From positions 26,170 through 90,169 of the forward strand of contig JAFEKR010000068.1 in NCBI GenBank assembly GCA_019022495.1: a stretch of 64,000 nucleotides of DNA. Direction: 5' to 3'. The notes under the pieces are model-generated. The model saw only the letters and a list, made by a program, of their open reading frames with translations. It did no database searches and was not told where the DNA came from. The DNA comes from Epichloe hybrida. Taxonomy: Eukaryota; Ascomycota; Sordariomycetes; Hypocreales; Clavicipitaceae. Shown here piece by piece: positions 20,147 through 33,752 of the stretch. A program made the translations under genes and the position numbers. Positions within the stretch are counted from its first letter, which is position 1; the number at the start of each line of letters is the position of its first letter.

Positions 20147-23100
20147 CTAGAAACTCTCTCTTTTTAATATAACTATTAACGCATGATATTAACAAGATAA
20201 TTAAAAAAGAATTAATAAATAAGTAAGATTAAATAATTGCGGATAATATTATAAGAAAAGAGCAGGGGAAAGGGGCATAATAAAAGATAATATTTAATCT
20301 ATAAGCCTATATAAGGATAAGTAAGCTTAATCTTAATACCTTTAACCTTATTAGATTAACACAAGAGCTATGATTATATAACTTACCCTTCTATCCTAAT
20401 AGTTGCTTTATTACTTGTGATAAACCTCTTAAATGCCTTGTTTAGTAATGCCTTTGTAAATACATTAGTAAGGTTGTTATTCCTATTAATCCATCTGATC
20501 TTATAGATCTCTTATCGCTCGTACGATTGACGAAGAGCCATGATGTTAATTATAAGGCGCTTCTCTTTTGTAGTACTAAGCTTAACAAGGTATTTATATA
20601 AAGAGTATGAATTAGTATAAATAATAATAGGAATCATAGGGAGGTTTAATTAGTGTGTGATTAACCTAAGCGTCATTAAGATTACATAAGCTATATTAGC
20701 ACTAGTAACCATGCTATAGATCTTAGAGGTAAGCACACTTCTTATAACTCTCTTGCTCTTAGTAAAGCTATAGTGTATAATATTACCTTAGATTATAAAG
20801 GTGCTTTCTTTTTAGACTTTACTAGCTAGGATAAGCACGTAGCCTAGTTAAGAAGTAAGGTCTTAGTTATTAGCAAATAATCTATCTATAAATACAAAAA
20901 GTTTTACCTTCTTAAGATTAAATAGTATAAACCTTAATCCTTAGTCTAGATTATTGATTTGCTATTAAATTTATTAATTCAGGTTCTTTACATCCTAGGA
21001 TAATAGGTCTTAGTGTTGTGTAGTAATAGAGAGGTTAAAATAGGCTTTAGGCTAGTAGATTAAGGTAATATACGCGCCTTAAGCTTATTGTTTTATATAT
21101 GCCTATTTTAAATTAGTTAGTAAGATTAATTAAAGCTTTCTACTCTAGCCTTTTTACCTTAGCGTAATTATATTATTTTTAAGAGTAATAATACTACTAT
21201 TAAAGGTTAGTAGGTTCCTTGTAAAAAGGACTTGCTTTGGTTTAGTAGTGAAAGAAGTGGCTTTTAATTAATCTTTCTCTTATTAAGAGAACTTGCGGTT
21301 AGATAGTCTAATTATATCATTAGTTTACATCCCTATACACGCGAAGGTTAGGTTCTCCTTTGTTATTATAAGTAAGTATAGGTTGAATGTAAAGGTTATT
21401 ATCTAGAGCATTTCTCTATAGTAATAATAATATATTACCTACTAGTAGGTGCTAGCTTCTATAATACTATATAGAGGCTTAATTACTTATATTATTATAC
21501 CTATAGGGTATAGGTAATGGATTTAGATAGAGATTTGGGCTAGGATTATATGACTAAGAAGCGTTTGTGCTTACATATAGGCTTATATAATATTACAAAG
21601 CTAGAGGATAAGGCCTAGTAATAATAACGTAGGTATTATCACGAGGATTAATCACTAGCTAGCTTGTTAGATTGTTAGGGCCTGTGTGAGGATTGCTAGC
21701 TTCTCTTTATTGCCGTAGCCTTAGATTACAAGCCTTAACTTCTTATATAGATCCATTATCTTGCCCTTTACCTTATTAATAATATAGGAATTGAAAATTT
21801 GAGTTTTACTATGCTCTCTTTTATTATACTTAATAAATTTAAATACACCTTGTTTGATTAGAGCATTAATTTTAGCTTTAGTAAACCGCTTAAAGGGTTT
21901 GCTAGGGGTCTTAATAATTCCTTCCTTACGTAATTAGATTATAAGCTTAAGATTAGAGCTTTCCTTAGCTAATAGAAAGATATTAGTCTTGTCTTTTATT
22001 TAATTTACGTAATTAATATTAGATATAATAATAGGAGGGTTCTTTTGAGGTCTTCTAGGTCCTTACCTTAGGGGATTAATAGGAGGGGTAGTTATAGGCT
22101 ATAGAGGGGTATTTTAGTTCTTTACGCTCTTAAGAGGTCTCTCTTTATTAGGATCTTTGTAAAAAGGCCTAATAGAGGTTAATCTAAAGGCCTTAGGGCC
22201 TTAAGGGAGCTTAAGAGTGTAGGTCTTGCTTTCTATAGCTAATAGCTTATAAGGGCCCTTTTATCCCTTGCCTTCGCGCTATATGTGTATAAGTAATCCT
22301 AGTGGGAGGTTAATAGTTATAGAGGTATTAGGACTGTTTCTTATAGTAAGGGTATTACTAACCTTCTATTAGGTATAAATACGCTTAACTTCCTTTATTA
22401 CTAGTTAGATTATAAGGGCTTGTTACGTGATATCTAGCGATAGAGGTAATTCCTTAACTATATGAGAATACACGCTAAAGATAAGGACTATTAGTATAAG
22501 ACTATTTAATCCTACGGTGTTATTCATAGCTTTGACTGCTATTTATAACACTACGGGCTCCGGCGTTATTAGGTATTCTTATCTAATGATATTATAGGCT
22601 CTTTAGAGTGGCCTATGATATTGTTTAACCTTACTAATACTATAGTAAGCCTTAATAGGGATGTCTTTAATCTTAATTGCTATTAATAACGTAAGCTGCT
22701 TAAATTCCTTGCCTTTAAAGGTTGTTCTAGCGTCTATAATAATCAAATCTAGGGGGCCTAGATAGATATTAATCTAGTAAAGACGGAGTGCTTCCTACGT
22801 GGTCTTTACAGAGATATCCTTAATAAATCTAGTTGTATTAAAGGATGTAGCCGTATTAATGACTTGCAGGACAGGGCAGTTACTATTAATATATATGATG
22901 TTTATAACTATTTTATAATTATAAGCATATTTATCCTAAAGGGTGAATTTAAATCAATGTGGGCTATCCGCGTGTAATTAGCATTACTAGTAAACCTTGG
23001 TTAGTTTCTTGATGGCTTTAAACTTAACCTCATGCCCTAATTTACATAGTAAATCATGAAGGCGTTAAACTAAAGGGTGTCTAAAGCGTTAATATAATTA

Positions 23101-24469
23101 ACAGAGCTTAATCTCCGTGAGATAACTCTAAGCAACACTTTCTTCTTTGTTAAGAAGCATTTACACATGCCCCTATTTATGTATAATAGGAACCTTAATA
23201 TTCCCTTACTATAGAATGTTCTTTAATATGTAAAAATCAATCTTTAGGCAGGTTATATTATTAAGGCATAAGAGAAAGGGAGTGTTTATAGGGATTACCT
23301 AAAAGAGAATAATTCTAAATAAAGTTAGCACTTTAATTAATCTAAGTACCTTAATTAGCTCTCTAGGGCCGAATTTAATCTTTACCTTCCTAGTATCTAA
23401 CCTGTTAAGCGTGATAGTTAGTATTATACTTTATAAAGCTAAGAATTAAGGGTAGCTTACTAATAAACATCCCGCGGCACCTATATTAGCTATAATGCCT
23501 TTAAAGGTTCTAGATGAATATTATCCTTTAAGTGTAAACACGCTTAGTGCCTTATCTAGTTCCTAAAGATTAAATAGATCCTTCTTAGCTAGAGCATAAA
23601 TTATTATATAACTAGCGAGAATCTTAGTGGTTACTTAGCTATTATAAGTAGTCCTATGTGTGAAGAAGCTTGTAGGCACTTAGCTATTATTATTTTCTTT
23701 GCTAAAACCAAGTTCTATTAGGTATTAGTCGATATTATTATCTTTAGCTAATTTAGAATTATTATTACCTTTATACTATGTTAGGAATGCATTGTATAAA
23801 GAAGCTATTAAGTCTGTGCGGGAATGATTCTTAAAGTATTAGAATGCCTTCTTCTAGTCCTTATCTAAGTGCTTAGTTAACTAATAACCTTCTTTACCAC
23901 ATATATAACACTTTTTTAAGCGGTGAGGCTTGCTCTTTAATATAGATTAACTATATTAGGCTTCCTTGCCTTTCCTATTATACCTATAGTTAGTCTAAAA
24001 GTGTTCCTTAGTGCTAGCTTCTATAGGGAACTGCTATTAATTAATTAAAGCTTTAGATTCGCTAATTAACATCCTTATCCGTTCGCAAAAGCGTTAGAGG
24101 TTAATAGGAGAATTAATAATGTAGGCCCTATATTCCGGGATTCCTTTGCAGGTATTTAGAATCTAACTACGGAGATCTAATTCTAACTAGGATTGATAAG
24201 GATTTACCCTCTAGAGATTTAAAAGCTTTATTATAAGGTCTTTAAAGTATTTAATCTTTAACTTGTTAGGGTTCTCTTAGATAATTATAAGTAGTTATAA
24301 CTTTCCCTATAATAGATGGTTTTTCTAATGCGTATTTTCTATCTTAAACTTCTACCTAATCCTACGGATAAGAGTTAGGAGATCTTAGAGGTCTCCTTAG
24401 CCTAAAAGGTTCTCTAGGAAGTACTAGAGAGGTTTTCCTTTTAGTATAAACTTAAAACCATAGCCTAAC

Positions 24470-24726
24470 TGTTGATTCCTTCGGATCTTCATTGGTTCAA
24501 TCGTAGCCAAAGACCGGACCAATTGTGGGTCCGGCGCGATGCACGCAATATGATTGGCTGCATTAATTCGCCACCCCCTTTTGTGCCCTACATACAGATT
24601 TCGCCCACTTTCCTAGCATCTATACTTTCCCTCTCTTCTCCCTCTTTCCTAGCTAACTAACTAACTATTATTAACTTTAATTTATACGGGATTTATTACC
24701 TACGTAGGACCTTAGTGTATCTAACA
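24470..24726 (+). repeat. A1 5' LTR
   Basis: 257 bp, TGTTGATTCC...GTGTATCTAACA; matches the 3' LTR of A1 along its length with transition-type differences. Confidence 0.93.
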
Positions 24727-27700
24727 CTAATTAGTGGTTAACTTCATAACTATAGATAAGCTAGGTATTATAAGAAAAGACATTTCTATAGACGCTACTA
24801 CCACTACCTCTTGTTATACTATAACGGTTATTGTGGTAGAGAGGTATAACTATATAAGTATACTAAAGGAAGAGACTAGAATCCTAGTTATAGGCTTGTT
24901 AGGCTTCTAAGGAATTAATCTATTAACCCTTAGGCTTAGGGATATAACTTTATTATATCTATCTAGGATATTATTATTAATTGTTGATTTTATTATCTAT
25001 TACAAGAAAACCAACCAAACAACCGAATCTATTGCCGCAAGGTATTTATTTCAAACCTAACATTAAATAACCTTAGCTAAGCTAGCTAACACATCTATAA
25101 CTTCTCTATAAATATTCCCTTTATCTAACAGACCTTTAATCTATTTGTATAAGCATCTACAGCTTATTTTTTGCCCCCTTTATTATTAGTGCTATTTGCC
25201 CTATACTTATTAGCAAGAAAGAGAGATTACCTCCTTCCCTTCTTTTCATAAAAAACAGAAAGGGTAATTCCTATTAACTCCTTGTTATTTTTCTCATTAC
25301 TTTTGCTTACTTTTAGCACTTCTATTACTTTCTTTGTCCTTATTGATTTACTCCTATTACTGCTTTTTCCTTTAATAGTTAAAAATAGTAAAGAAATCTA
25401 GACCTTCTATAAGAGAAAGGGCTGCTAGTAATAGCAAGGCTCTAATTATTACCCCTAAGAGACCTTAAAGGCATAAATTACCCCCACGCCTTTAATAGCT
25501 CACTCACGAATTCTTATATAACTAAAAAGAATCTGTTAAGCTAGATCTAGAAACTACTACGTAGCTTAAGCTTAATAACTAAATTACGAGATTTATTAAC
25601 CTTAGTGAGCATTAAGGATAGAGAGATAATAACCTATAGGAATTATTCTAAGAAGACTTTAAAGGCTAGTCTAAAGACACCTTTAAAAGGGTATCTAAGG
25701 ATATTATCAGAGAATTACGTAATTCTCTATAAGATTACAGTATCCTTATTAGGCAAGGCCTAGGATATTTAATCCTAGTATTACTTAAGGAAGTGCTTTA
25801 TTAAACCTTAATGCCCCTTTAGTCATAGGAAAGATCACAAGAAAGACCATAATCTTCCAAACCCCTAGAACCTTAATATTAATAGCCCTAACAACCTACC
25901 CTAGAAATCAACCTTCCCTAACCCTAGAGATTACTTAAACCCTCATAAGAACCCTTATAATAATCCCTATTATATTAACAGCTTTATCCGGATAATTATT
26001 ATTAAGAATAACTAGTAAACTATCATTTATAACAAATTATGCCTTTATAGCAATTCCCCTCCGAAGATTAGATTATAAAGAAAATTTCAGAGCTTATGAA
26101 GATATATAAGAATAGCGACCGCTATAGTAAAAAGCTATATAACTTCTTAACGCTAAAGATCACGCTCTTTAAAAATAAGTGTAATAGAATTAACCTTCCT
26201 TAAATGTATTATTAGAAGGCTTTCCCTATTATATTAATAGGTAATACTAAGTAATACTACCTTAATTACCTCTTTAGGAATAACTATTCCTATAAAGAGA
26301 TAATTACTTATATCTATTAGCGCTTTAAGACAGAAAGTAACTAGTAATTCTATTACTATAAGTAAAGTAGCATAATACTAAAGAGTATAATTAAGAAGAA
26401 CCCTAATAAAAGCAAGCTTAAGTGCCTTAAGATTATATTATTAACCCTTAAGAAGATTCACAAAGGCCTATACCTTACTAAGATAGTAAATACTAAACTT
26501 TATAAGCAAGCCTTAAACACTATAACTAGTATGCCTAAATATTAGATAGTAAAATATATACACTCTATAGGCTTTAAAAGTCTTACTAGAGACCTCTATA
26601 AGGTAATTACTATTATAGAATTAAATAAGAAGTTCTCCTAATACCTTTAGTACTAATAAGGAGACCCTCTAGAGGCTATGTTTACTAATTATTAGTACAA
26701 ATAGTAATCATCCCCCCACAGTAGAGGAAGTTATTGCGGACAGAGCCCTAGGCTAAGCATAAAGCGCTGCTTTATATATAGTAAGAGCGGCTACTAGTCC
26801 TCTAATTACTTTACTAAAGAATATTAAAAGGAAAAGGACCACTAGTAAGCTAGTAAAACATATTATACACCCCCTTTAGAGAAGAGATTCTAGGTATTCC
26901 TTGCCTCCTATAAAGGGCAGGATAATAATAAGCCTAATAAAGGCTTAGGTAAGAATTAGGAAGTATATCTTATAGCTTATATAGAAGCTAAAGACAATAA
27001 TAATAATGTTAAGGAGCTACTATTAATAGCATATCTAAGTATCACATAATTTTTCTATTTAGGACCACAGACTAACCATAACACCACTAACATTAATGTC
27101 CTAGTAACCTTACATAATCAAGCTTTTTAACACGCATTCCTTAAATAAGAGCTCTACAAGCCACAAGAGTGCAATAAAGGCTTGATTTACTATGTCTCTA
27201 AAGAACGCTATTTTAAAGAGGTCTTTAAAGGGATTATGCCTAACACTAGCATAGCAGGAAAGTTAACTATAGGAGAGGCATAAGTAAAGGCTTTATTAAG
27301 ATTAATACCTTTATTAAAGGTAACCCCCTGCGAACCCTAAATTATTACATTTAGCGCTAGATTAGTAGTTACAAGAGAAATCCTTTATATGCCTACGGAA
27401 CTTAGAGAGCTTAAATTTTACGTCCTTAATATAGCTACCCTATTCCTCTTCTTAATTACTAATATAGATAAGATATAAGTTAAGATTAATAACCTTGCTA
27501 ATGTGCTTATCTAAGGCAACAAAACTATACCTATCGTGTAACAATAGGGACACCCTTAGTAGTTACTAGAAGCAAGAGAGATAGTTACCTTCTACCTTTT
27601 AGAAGGAGATATTTGTTAATTACATTATTAACTTAGTCACCCTTCCGTTCAATAACTCATAAAGATCCTTTACTAAGCTAGTCACGAAGTTAAACGCTAG

Positions 27701-30700
27701 GTAATTAAGGAATTAACTAAAGTCTACTACTATTACTAGATACACGGAAAGGCCCCTAGCTAATTCAAATTCACAATTAAGGACAATCACGAATTTAACT
27801 ACAAGATCATCATTGATATCATACAAATCCATAGCTAACTAGTGCTTCACATCATTAATTTAGTAACCTTATTCCAAGTAGCCTAATTCCTTAATCTAAA
27901 GAAGTAAAAGGCTTAAGACATCTAGGATATAATCCGCGAATATTAGATTAATACTTATCTCAGACCCCTAGATTAGATTATCTACAATGCTAGTAATAAC
28001 TTTGCTTCTGCTAAATTCAGGCATTATGCTTAATTAATATTAATTAAGACTAGTAAGATGCTAATTAAAGCTTATAATAGTATTAGAAAAGTTAAGAGAT
28101 ACCATAGACCTTTATAACAAGCCTATAATATTATTATAAACTTAATTAGAACAGAGCTTGCGCTAGAGCAATGCCTCTAAATAGCTATTAAGGCTATTAA
28201 TAACTTTACAGGCCTAAATAGTATTATCCTAACTATACTAGTCTTCGGAGGCTACCTATAGATAATAGATAAGTTACTGCTAAGCGTCTTTATTATTTAA
28301 TATACTAAGGTAATTTATAAGGTAATAGATAAAGTCTAATGTCTTCTAGCTTTATAGCAGGTTTATAATACCCTTAAAGCCTAGAATAGCCCTAATATAG
28401 CGCCTATATATTAGCTACCCTTATAGGCTAATATATATGTGTAAAGAGAGAAAGGTAGCTAGTATAGCCTATATAAGCTACTTACTACTAATAGAGAGAC
28501 TTATACTATTAACATACCCTGTAGCCTAGCGAAGTTTTGCTTTATAGTAGTAAAGCCTTATTATAAAGACCTATATACTACAGAGGGACTAGAGTAGTAG
28601 GAGATAAAGCCTAGTAACACAGAGGAAGAAGCAACTATATAACTAACTACTACTAATAAAAGAGATTCTCTAATAGAAGAAGGTAAAGAGCTATAAGCAC
28701 TAGCTAAGAGAAAATAAGGGAGACTAAGAAAGGCCCTTATAGTATAATTTATAAGTGCGGGAGAGTCTAATAAAGAGGCTTATAAAGCCTAAAAGGCCCT
28801 AAGGGGAAGCTATTAAGTTAAAGACTTATTACTATACCCTAAAGGAATAAAAGTAAGGAAAAGAAAACCTTATAGCCCTAAGAAAGACATTAGCCTAGTT
28901 TAGCTCTATGTACTTATAAATAAAGATTAAGAGAAGGCTTTTATTTAAGAGGTTATAACTAAAGGGATACTAAGCATAGCATTCCTTATAGTAAAGGAAA
29001 AGGCTAATTAAAACCTTGCTCTTTAGCTTTGCTAAGAAGGAAGAATCATGACCCTAGGAAAACCCTTTAAATAGTCTGATTAAGCTAAGATTAATGCTTT
29101 ATAAGCTTGTAATATATTTAAATTCGTCAAGTTTAACCTAGCGAAGCACGGAGGTCACAGAATCTTTGATTCTTATATAGTCAGAGAGATCAAAGGCAAA
29201 GGAACGGAATCGCTGTATAAGAAATCTTATCTTATTACATAAGGCTATAATAACAAAGGAAAGGAATTTATCCTAACGTAATCGCTAATAATTCAACAAG
29301 CAAGCCAACGACTTATCGTAGCTATCGCTCCATTATTAAGAAAAAGCAGCATTTACCTTTGGATTCGTGATATTACATAAGCTTACACTTAATCGCATAT
29401 AGTGCTAACGAGGCTAATTATTATAAGATTACTAAAGCAAATTGCATATCTCTTTCTAGAAGGGACTATAATCAAATTAATTAGACCTCTTTACGGGATC
29501 GTAAAGGCTAGAACCTACTAGTAGGTAATGTACTTCTGTTACCACAGGGATAACCTTAATATAATAACTTTAACTTACAATCCTTACTTATTAATTATAG
29601 CTTTAAATAATAAGAACCTCTTTAGTATTATTAGAATGCAAACTAATAATACATTAGGCCTAAGTAATAATAACTTCTTCTAAAAAGAAGAGAAAGAGCT
29701 CTAGAAGGCTAATTTTATAGCTAAAGAAAAGTAATAATTAACCGCTAAGAACCCCCTTATCTTTAATAGCTATATCTTAACCTAGAACACTAATAATTCG
29801 CTAATCTTAACCTAGAAAGGTTAGAGTTAGAAGATTAAGGAAGTTAATCCTTAATCCTTAATAGTAAAGCAAGATTACATAGAGTAATAAGCGTAAGGAA
29901 GCTATATTATAACTATATGTTAACTAGAGGCTTTATATGACCTTTTAATTATAGCTTAATACTAAGAGCCCTCTATAGAAGATATCGCATGTCTTAACAA
30001 ACACCTTAAATAGTAGATTAAGAATTAATAGTGCAGACTGCGATATATTTCTTTAGTCCTTAAGGAGGTAAAGCTCTTTGTGTTCGTAGATAGATTGCTT
30101 ACTAATAACAAGGATTTGAGCTTATAGATCGGATATATGATTGTGATTAGCAATAAGATAATATAAGATAACAATACCTTTATTATAAAAGGTAATATTA
30201 TTACGTATAGCTTAATAAAGAGTAAGAGAGTTACTTGTAGCACGCTTACCTCCGAGTTATATAGCATAGTTTAAGGCATAGACATTGCCTACGCGATTTC
30301 CATGACTCTACATTAGATTACGGATTGATTAAAGATGCCTTGAATTCCTATAATTCTTTATACTAATTCTTTTTTATTATATAAATGTCTTGTGAAGCTA
30401 GGAACTATAAAGGAGAAGAGACTAATAATTAATATTATAGCTCTTTATTAATTATACAAAAGGCATGAGATCTATGAAGTTAGGTGGATTAACAGTAATA
30501 ATAATCTAGCGGATATAATAACAAAAGCATTGCTAAATTTATTACTTTTCTCTTTAATTAATTTAAACGAATTAATGATTTATATTAAAGGATAGGTGAA
30601 GAGACCTGCGATATTAGGAGACAGGAGCTTAGGCAAGAACTAATGAATTAATTTAATTAACTAATGCCACGACAGCTAATTAGAGTAGCGGATTCCTATT

Positions 30701-30790
30701 AAGGGATTTACTTATATACACTTTCCTTTAATCTAATTTTTATTACGTTTTTAAGCTCTTTAGCTACGAAGGAAAAAGAGAGATTACTAG

Positions 30791-31047
30791 TGTTAATTCC
30801 TTTGGATTTTCATTGGTTTAATTGTGGCTAAAGACCGGACTAATTATGGGTCTGGCGCGATACACGTAATATAATTGGCTGCATTAATTCGCCACCCCCT
30901 TTTATGCCCTACATATGGATTTCGCCCACTTTCCTAGTATCTACACTTTCCCTCTCTTCTCCCTCTTTCCTAGCTAACTAACTAACTATCATCGACTTCA
31001 ATTTATACGGGATTTATTACCTGCGCAGGACCTTGGTGCATCTAACA
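30791..31047 (+). repeat. A1 3' LTR
   Basis: 257 bp, TGTTAATTCC...GTGCATCTAACA; followed directly by the TSD CTAAC. Confidence 0.93.
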
Positions 31048-32184
31048 CTAACTATTCTTATGTAATTCCTAGTATCTTATACTTCCTTTAATAGGTTAAG
31101 AGCTTAATATTAAGAATATTATACTTCTTAGCACTATACTTAATGCTCTTATTATTATAAAACTTATTAAGATTAAGTAATTACTTTAATAAGGGTTAGC
31201 CTATCTCTTAAGGGGGAATAGGGATAATTAAATCTTATAGAAGGGGTGCTATAGTTCTAGACTACAAAGGGGGATTATAATATCTTACTATAGGAGGGGA
31301 AGCAAGGGGGGTCTAGGGTTATAGTTAAGGGCTTGTAATAGGGGAATTACCTTTGCTATTATACCTTTGCCTTACACTTAGCATACTTAGGGATTAGTGT
31401 AATGGAATTTAGGAATAGAATAGGAGTAATTATAGTGGCTAAGGGGATTAGGGATATTATAGAGTAATTAGTTAATTTATTTAATCTCTGAAAGAAGGGA
31501 CACTAATAGGGAGAAGGTCTTTATAGAAGTCTTTCTTTACTATTTACCTCTTAAAAGGGGAATACTTCCTAGTAACTTCCTATATTTCTTTTTCTTTCTA
31601 ATTATAGAATCTATTATAGTTAATAATATCTTTAAGCAAGATTATTATCTTATAGTAACTCTATAAGTCTATATAAACGCTACTAAAGAAAAGAAAGTCT
31701 TAAAGACTCTTTATAGCTTTAGGATTTATTACTTAGAATATCTCTTAGTTCTATTCTCTAAAGTTATTATTAAAGATAGTAAACAAGGTTTATAGGTATA
31801 GGTTCTCATATTTATAGGTTACTTTCTTAATAAGAATCTAAGCTATAAGTTCTTTAAGGGTAGTATTTACTTTAAGATTAAATAATTCCTTATTCTCTAG
31901 TGCTTATTATGTAATATACTAGTGTAAATTAGGGGAGATATAGTTAAGGAGATAAGATATAACTTATAGGTTAACTTCTTTTCTAATATCTTTAGTAAGG
32001 GAGGTATGTTTATTATTAGAAGGAATATCTTAGGTTCTAGATCCTTCTAGTTAATCTTAGTGTTCTACTATAATATTAGTAGTAAATTAAGAGGTATAGG
32101 AAATAGAGAAATTATAGAGGTTTAAAGGATTATAAGTGAAGCTATTATCTTCGCCCCTTAGTAGGTTTAATTAAATAATTAAGA

Positions 32185-32320
32185 ATAGGTTAGGTTAGTT
32201 ACTAACTAGGCCTTAATTATTTAATAAACACGCTTCTAAGGGTTTATTTATATAATAGACACGCTAATTAAATAAATAAAGATAGGTTAGGTTAGTTACT
32301 AACTAGGCCTTAATTAAGTT
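32185..32320 (-). repeat. 97-bp tandem duplication inside C1
   Basis: The string ataggttaggttagttacta begins at 32,185 and again at 32,282. The corresponding part of C2 (near 60,135-60,185) has it once, so the duplication arose in C1. Confidence 0.75.
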
Positions 32321-32639
32321 AATAAGCTTAGATTTAGTATAAAGCTAGTTATAGTTACTTAAGGTAAAAGGAGAGCTAGAATATACTTCTTCCTTAGTAT
32401 ATTTAGTATCTTAAAGTAGCACTTTCTCTTTTATAAGGTAAGTCCTTAATACTAATACCTCTTCTATAAACCTTACTAATCTATAGTATTTATAGAGATA
32501 ACTACTAATTAGTGTTAGTATTTACAAGATACTATTAACTTACACGTAGGGTTTTTAGGGTGGACTAAAGTGCACGTAATTATTATATATTCTAGTCTAT
32601 TTCCATAAGCAAAAGAGGGATTAATAGAAGCAAAGAGGG

Positions 32640-32807
32640 TACGCTATTTATTATAGGAAAAGGGGCCTTAATTAGGGTTATTAGCGAAGAGGCCACATAT
32701 GCTAACGCTAACCGCGGCGCGGTTAGGCCAGACATGTAGGTCCGCGATGCAACGCGCCTAGCCAATCAAAGGCGCGCAGCCTTGTTAATATCATGCTTGT
32801 TCTAACA
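32640..32807 (-). repeat. Family C LTR (right copy of C1)
   Basis: 168 bp, TA(CG)CTATTTATT...TTCTAACA on the plus strand; the terminal TG is changed to TA, as RIP would do. Confidence 0.9.
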
Positions 32808-33323
32808 ATAGCCTTAATAATATTAAGGCTAGGGGGCTAAACCCTACTAAGCTAAAAGAGCTTAGTAATACCCTTACCTATAACTTAGATAATAGCATAG
32901 ATAGAGTCTTAATTTTTAAAGGATATTTTAGATTACAAATACTTAAACAAAATAAGCAAATAGCTAATAGTTACTTAACTCTATAGGCTAATATCTTAGG
33001 AAGCCACTAGTCTAAGAATTCTAATTATACTAAAAAAATTACTAGACTTATATTTAATATTAGTAAAGGGCTTCCTCCCTTATAATATTTAGGACGGATT
33101 AAGGTATTAAAATAGTTATAAAATAATTTAAGAGATTTAGAGGAGGCACTAAGGTATAATTATTTATCTATAGAAGTTATAAGGGTCTATAGGGACTTAA
33201 TTATAGAGTTTACTAGGGAATATAATAACCTAATAACCCTAGAGGAACTTAAGGTAGTAATAGAGGCTCTTATTATAATTAAGGACTAAGGGGTTAAATA
33301 GTTACTTTAAGGAAATAATTACT
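32808..33323 (+). pseudogene. RIP-killed reading-frame relic of unknown origin
   Basis: One plus-strand frame reads about 170 codons with a plausible helical, Leu/Lys/Glu-rich composition (e.g. VLIFKGYFRLQILKQNKQIA, LEEALRYNYLSIEVIRVYR). It is interrupted by TAG/TAA/TGA-free stretches of tens of codons and scattered TAG/TAA stops that read as CAG/CAA if RIP is reversed. It starts right at the C1 LTR and ends in a T-rich tract. It may be part of another repeat or a decayed host gene; family not recognised. Confidence 0.5.
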
Positions 33324-33490
33324 TTGTTTTTTTTTTCTTTTTTTTTTCTTTTTTTTTTCTTTTTTCTTTCCTTTTTCTTTTTATATAGTTAGGGCAACTA
33401 TCTTATACTAGTAGATAAGTAGGATGGGGGGAAGGTGTAAGGCACTAACCCACCCTCTAGCTTAAAAGCCACATAGAAAAATTTTATTGG
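33324..33490. other. Poly(T)-rich tract and edge of the AT-rich block
   Basis: Runs of 8-12 T separated by single C (33,324-33,383) mark the end of the repeat-degraded DNA. GC-normal sequence begins near 33,480. Confidence 0.7.
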
Positions 33491-33752
33491 AAGGGCGTTG
33501 CCCTTTAACACTCAAGAAATCTTAGCTACCATCAATAAAAAGGTTTGTTTTCATTGAATCCGTCTTTTTATATTCACTTGCCAGTGACTCATTCCTCGGC
33601 GGGGCAGACGCGACCGCCCCTAAAAATAGAGCCCCCCCGTCCAAGTTGAAACACACAGTGGGCCAAGTATCCGTAGCCCTTTGCCCATAAAAGCTTTCCA
33701 CCCCGTAAGAACCCGAACAACTTTCTTTTGCCTCAAACAACGCAAAGCCCCC

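Larger units (their letters stand above)
24470..31047 (+). mobile_element. Copia-type LTR retrotransposon, family A copy 1 (A1), complete but RIP-inactivated
   Basis: 6,578 bp, with LTRs of 257 bp at 24,470-24,726 and 30,791-31,047 (TGTTRATTCC...CTAACA). It is flanked by the 5-bp duplication CTAAC (24,465-24,469 and 31,048-31,052), so it inserted into C1. Reading through stops on the plus strand gives, in order, a pre-integrase/integrase region (about 27,550-28,400), RT (about 29,000-29,600; RDITQAYTQS and RPLYGI) and RNase H (about 30,110-30,540; KSKRVTCST...SELYSI, VRWINSNNNLADIITKA). That is Copia order and the fungal Copia subtype. The 3' LTR is preceded by a purine tract (gaaggaaaaagagaga). 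LTR differences are almost all transitions. No intact ORF remains. Confidence 0.93.
19979..32807 (-). mobile_element. Copia-type LTR retrotransposon, family C copy 1 (C1), RIP-degraded, interrupted by A1
   Basis: Direct 168-bp LTRs lie at 19,979-20,146 and 32,640-32,807 (TG...CA ends read on the minus strand). Without A1 and its TSD the element is about 6.25 kb. Minus-strand conceptual reading gives an integrase region (about 22,300-23,100) before a reverse transcriptase region (about 21,000-22,000; NITQAY-type motif, then a KPLY motif), the Copia order. Frames are riddled with TAA/TAG in place of CAA/CAG, and the DNA is very AT-rich: RIP. No target-site duplication is visible: the left flank is ACTTG, the right flank ATAGC, so the two LTRs may derive from a rearranged or recombined element. 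A 97-bp tandem duplication near 32,185-32,320 is single in C2. Confidence 0.85.

Noticed and set aside
24472..24660. Plus-strand ORFs in the LTRs (also 44,670-44,861)
   Set aside because: They fall wholly inside the A1 and A2 LTRs and are not conserved between them beyond the DNA similarity.
30025..30267. Hydrophobic minus-strand ORF (and its twin at 50,192-50,401)
   Set aside because: It lies antisense over the RNase H region of A1/A2; AT-rich RIPed DNA yields Ile/Leu-rich ORFs by chance.
19979..32807. A single 12.8-kb retrotransposon between the two 168-bp LTRs
   Set aside because: The middle 6.6 kb is a separate family A element with its own LTRs and a CTAAC duplication; removing it leaves a normal-sized Copia.
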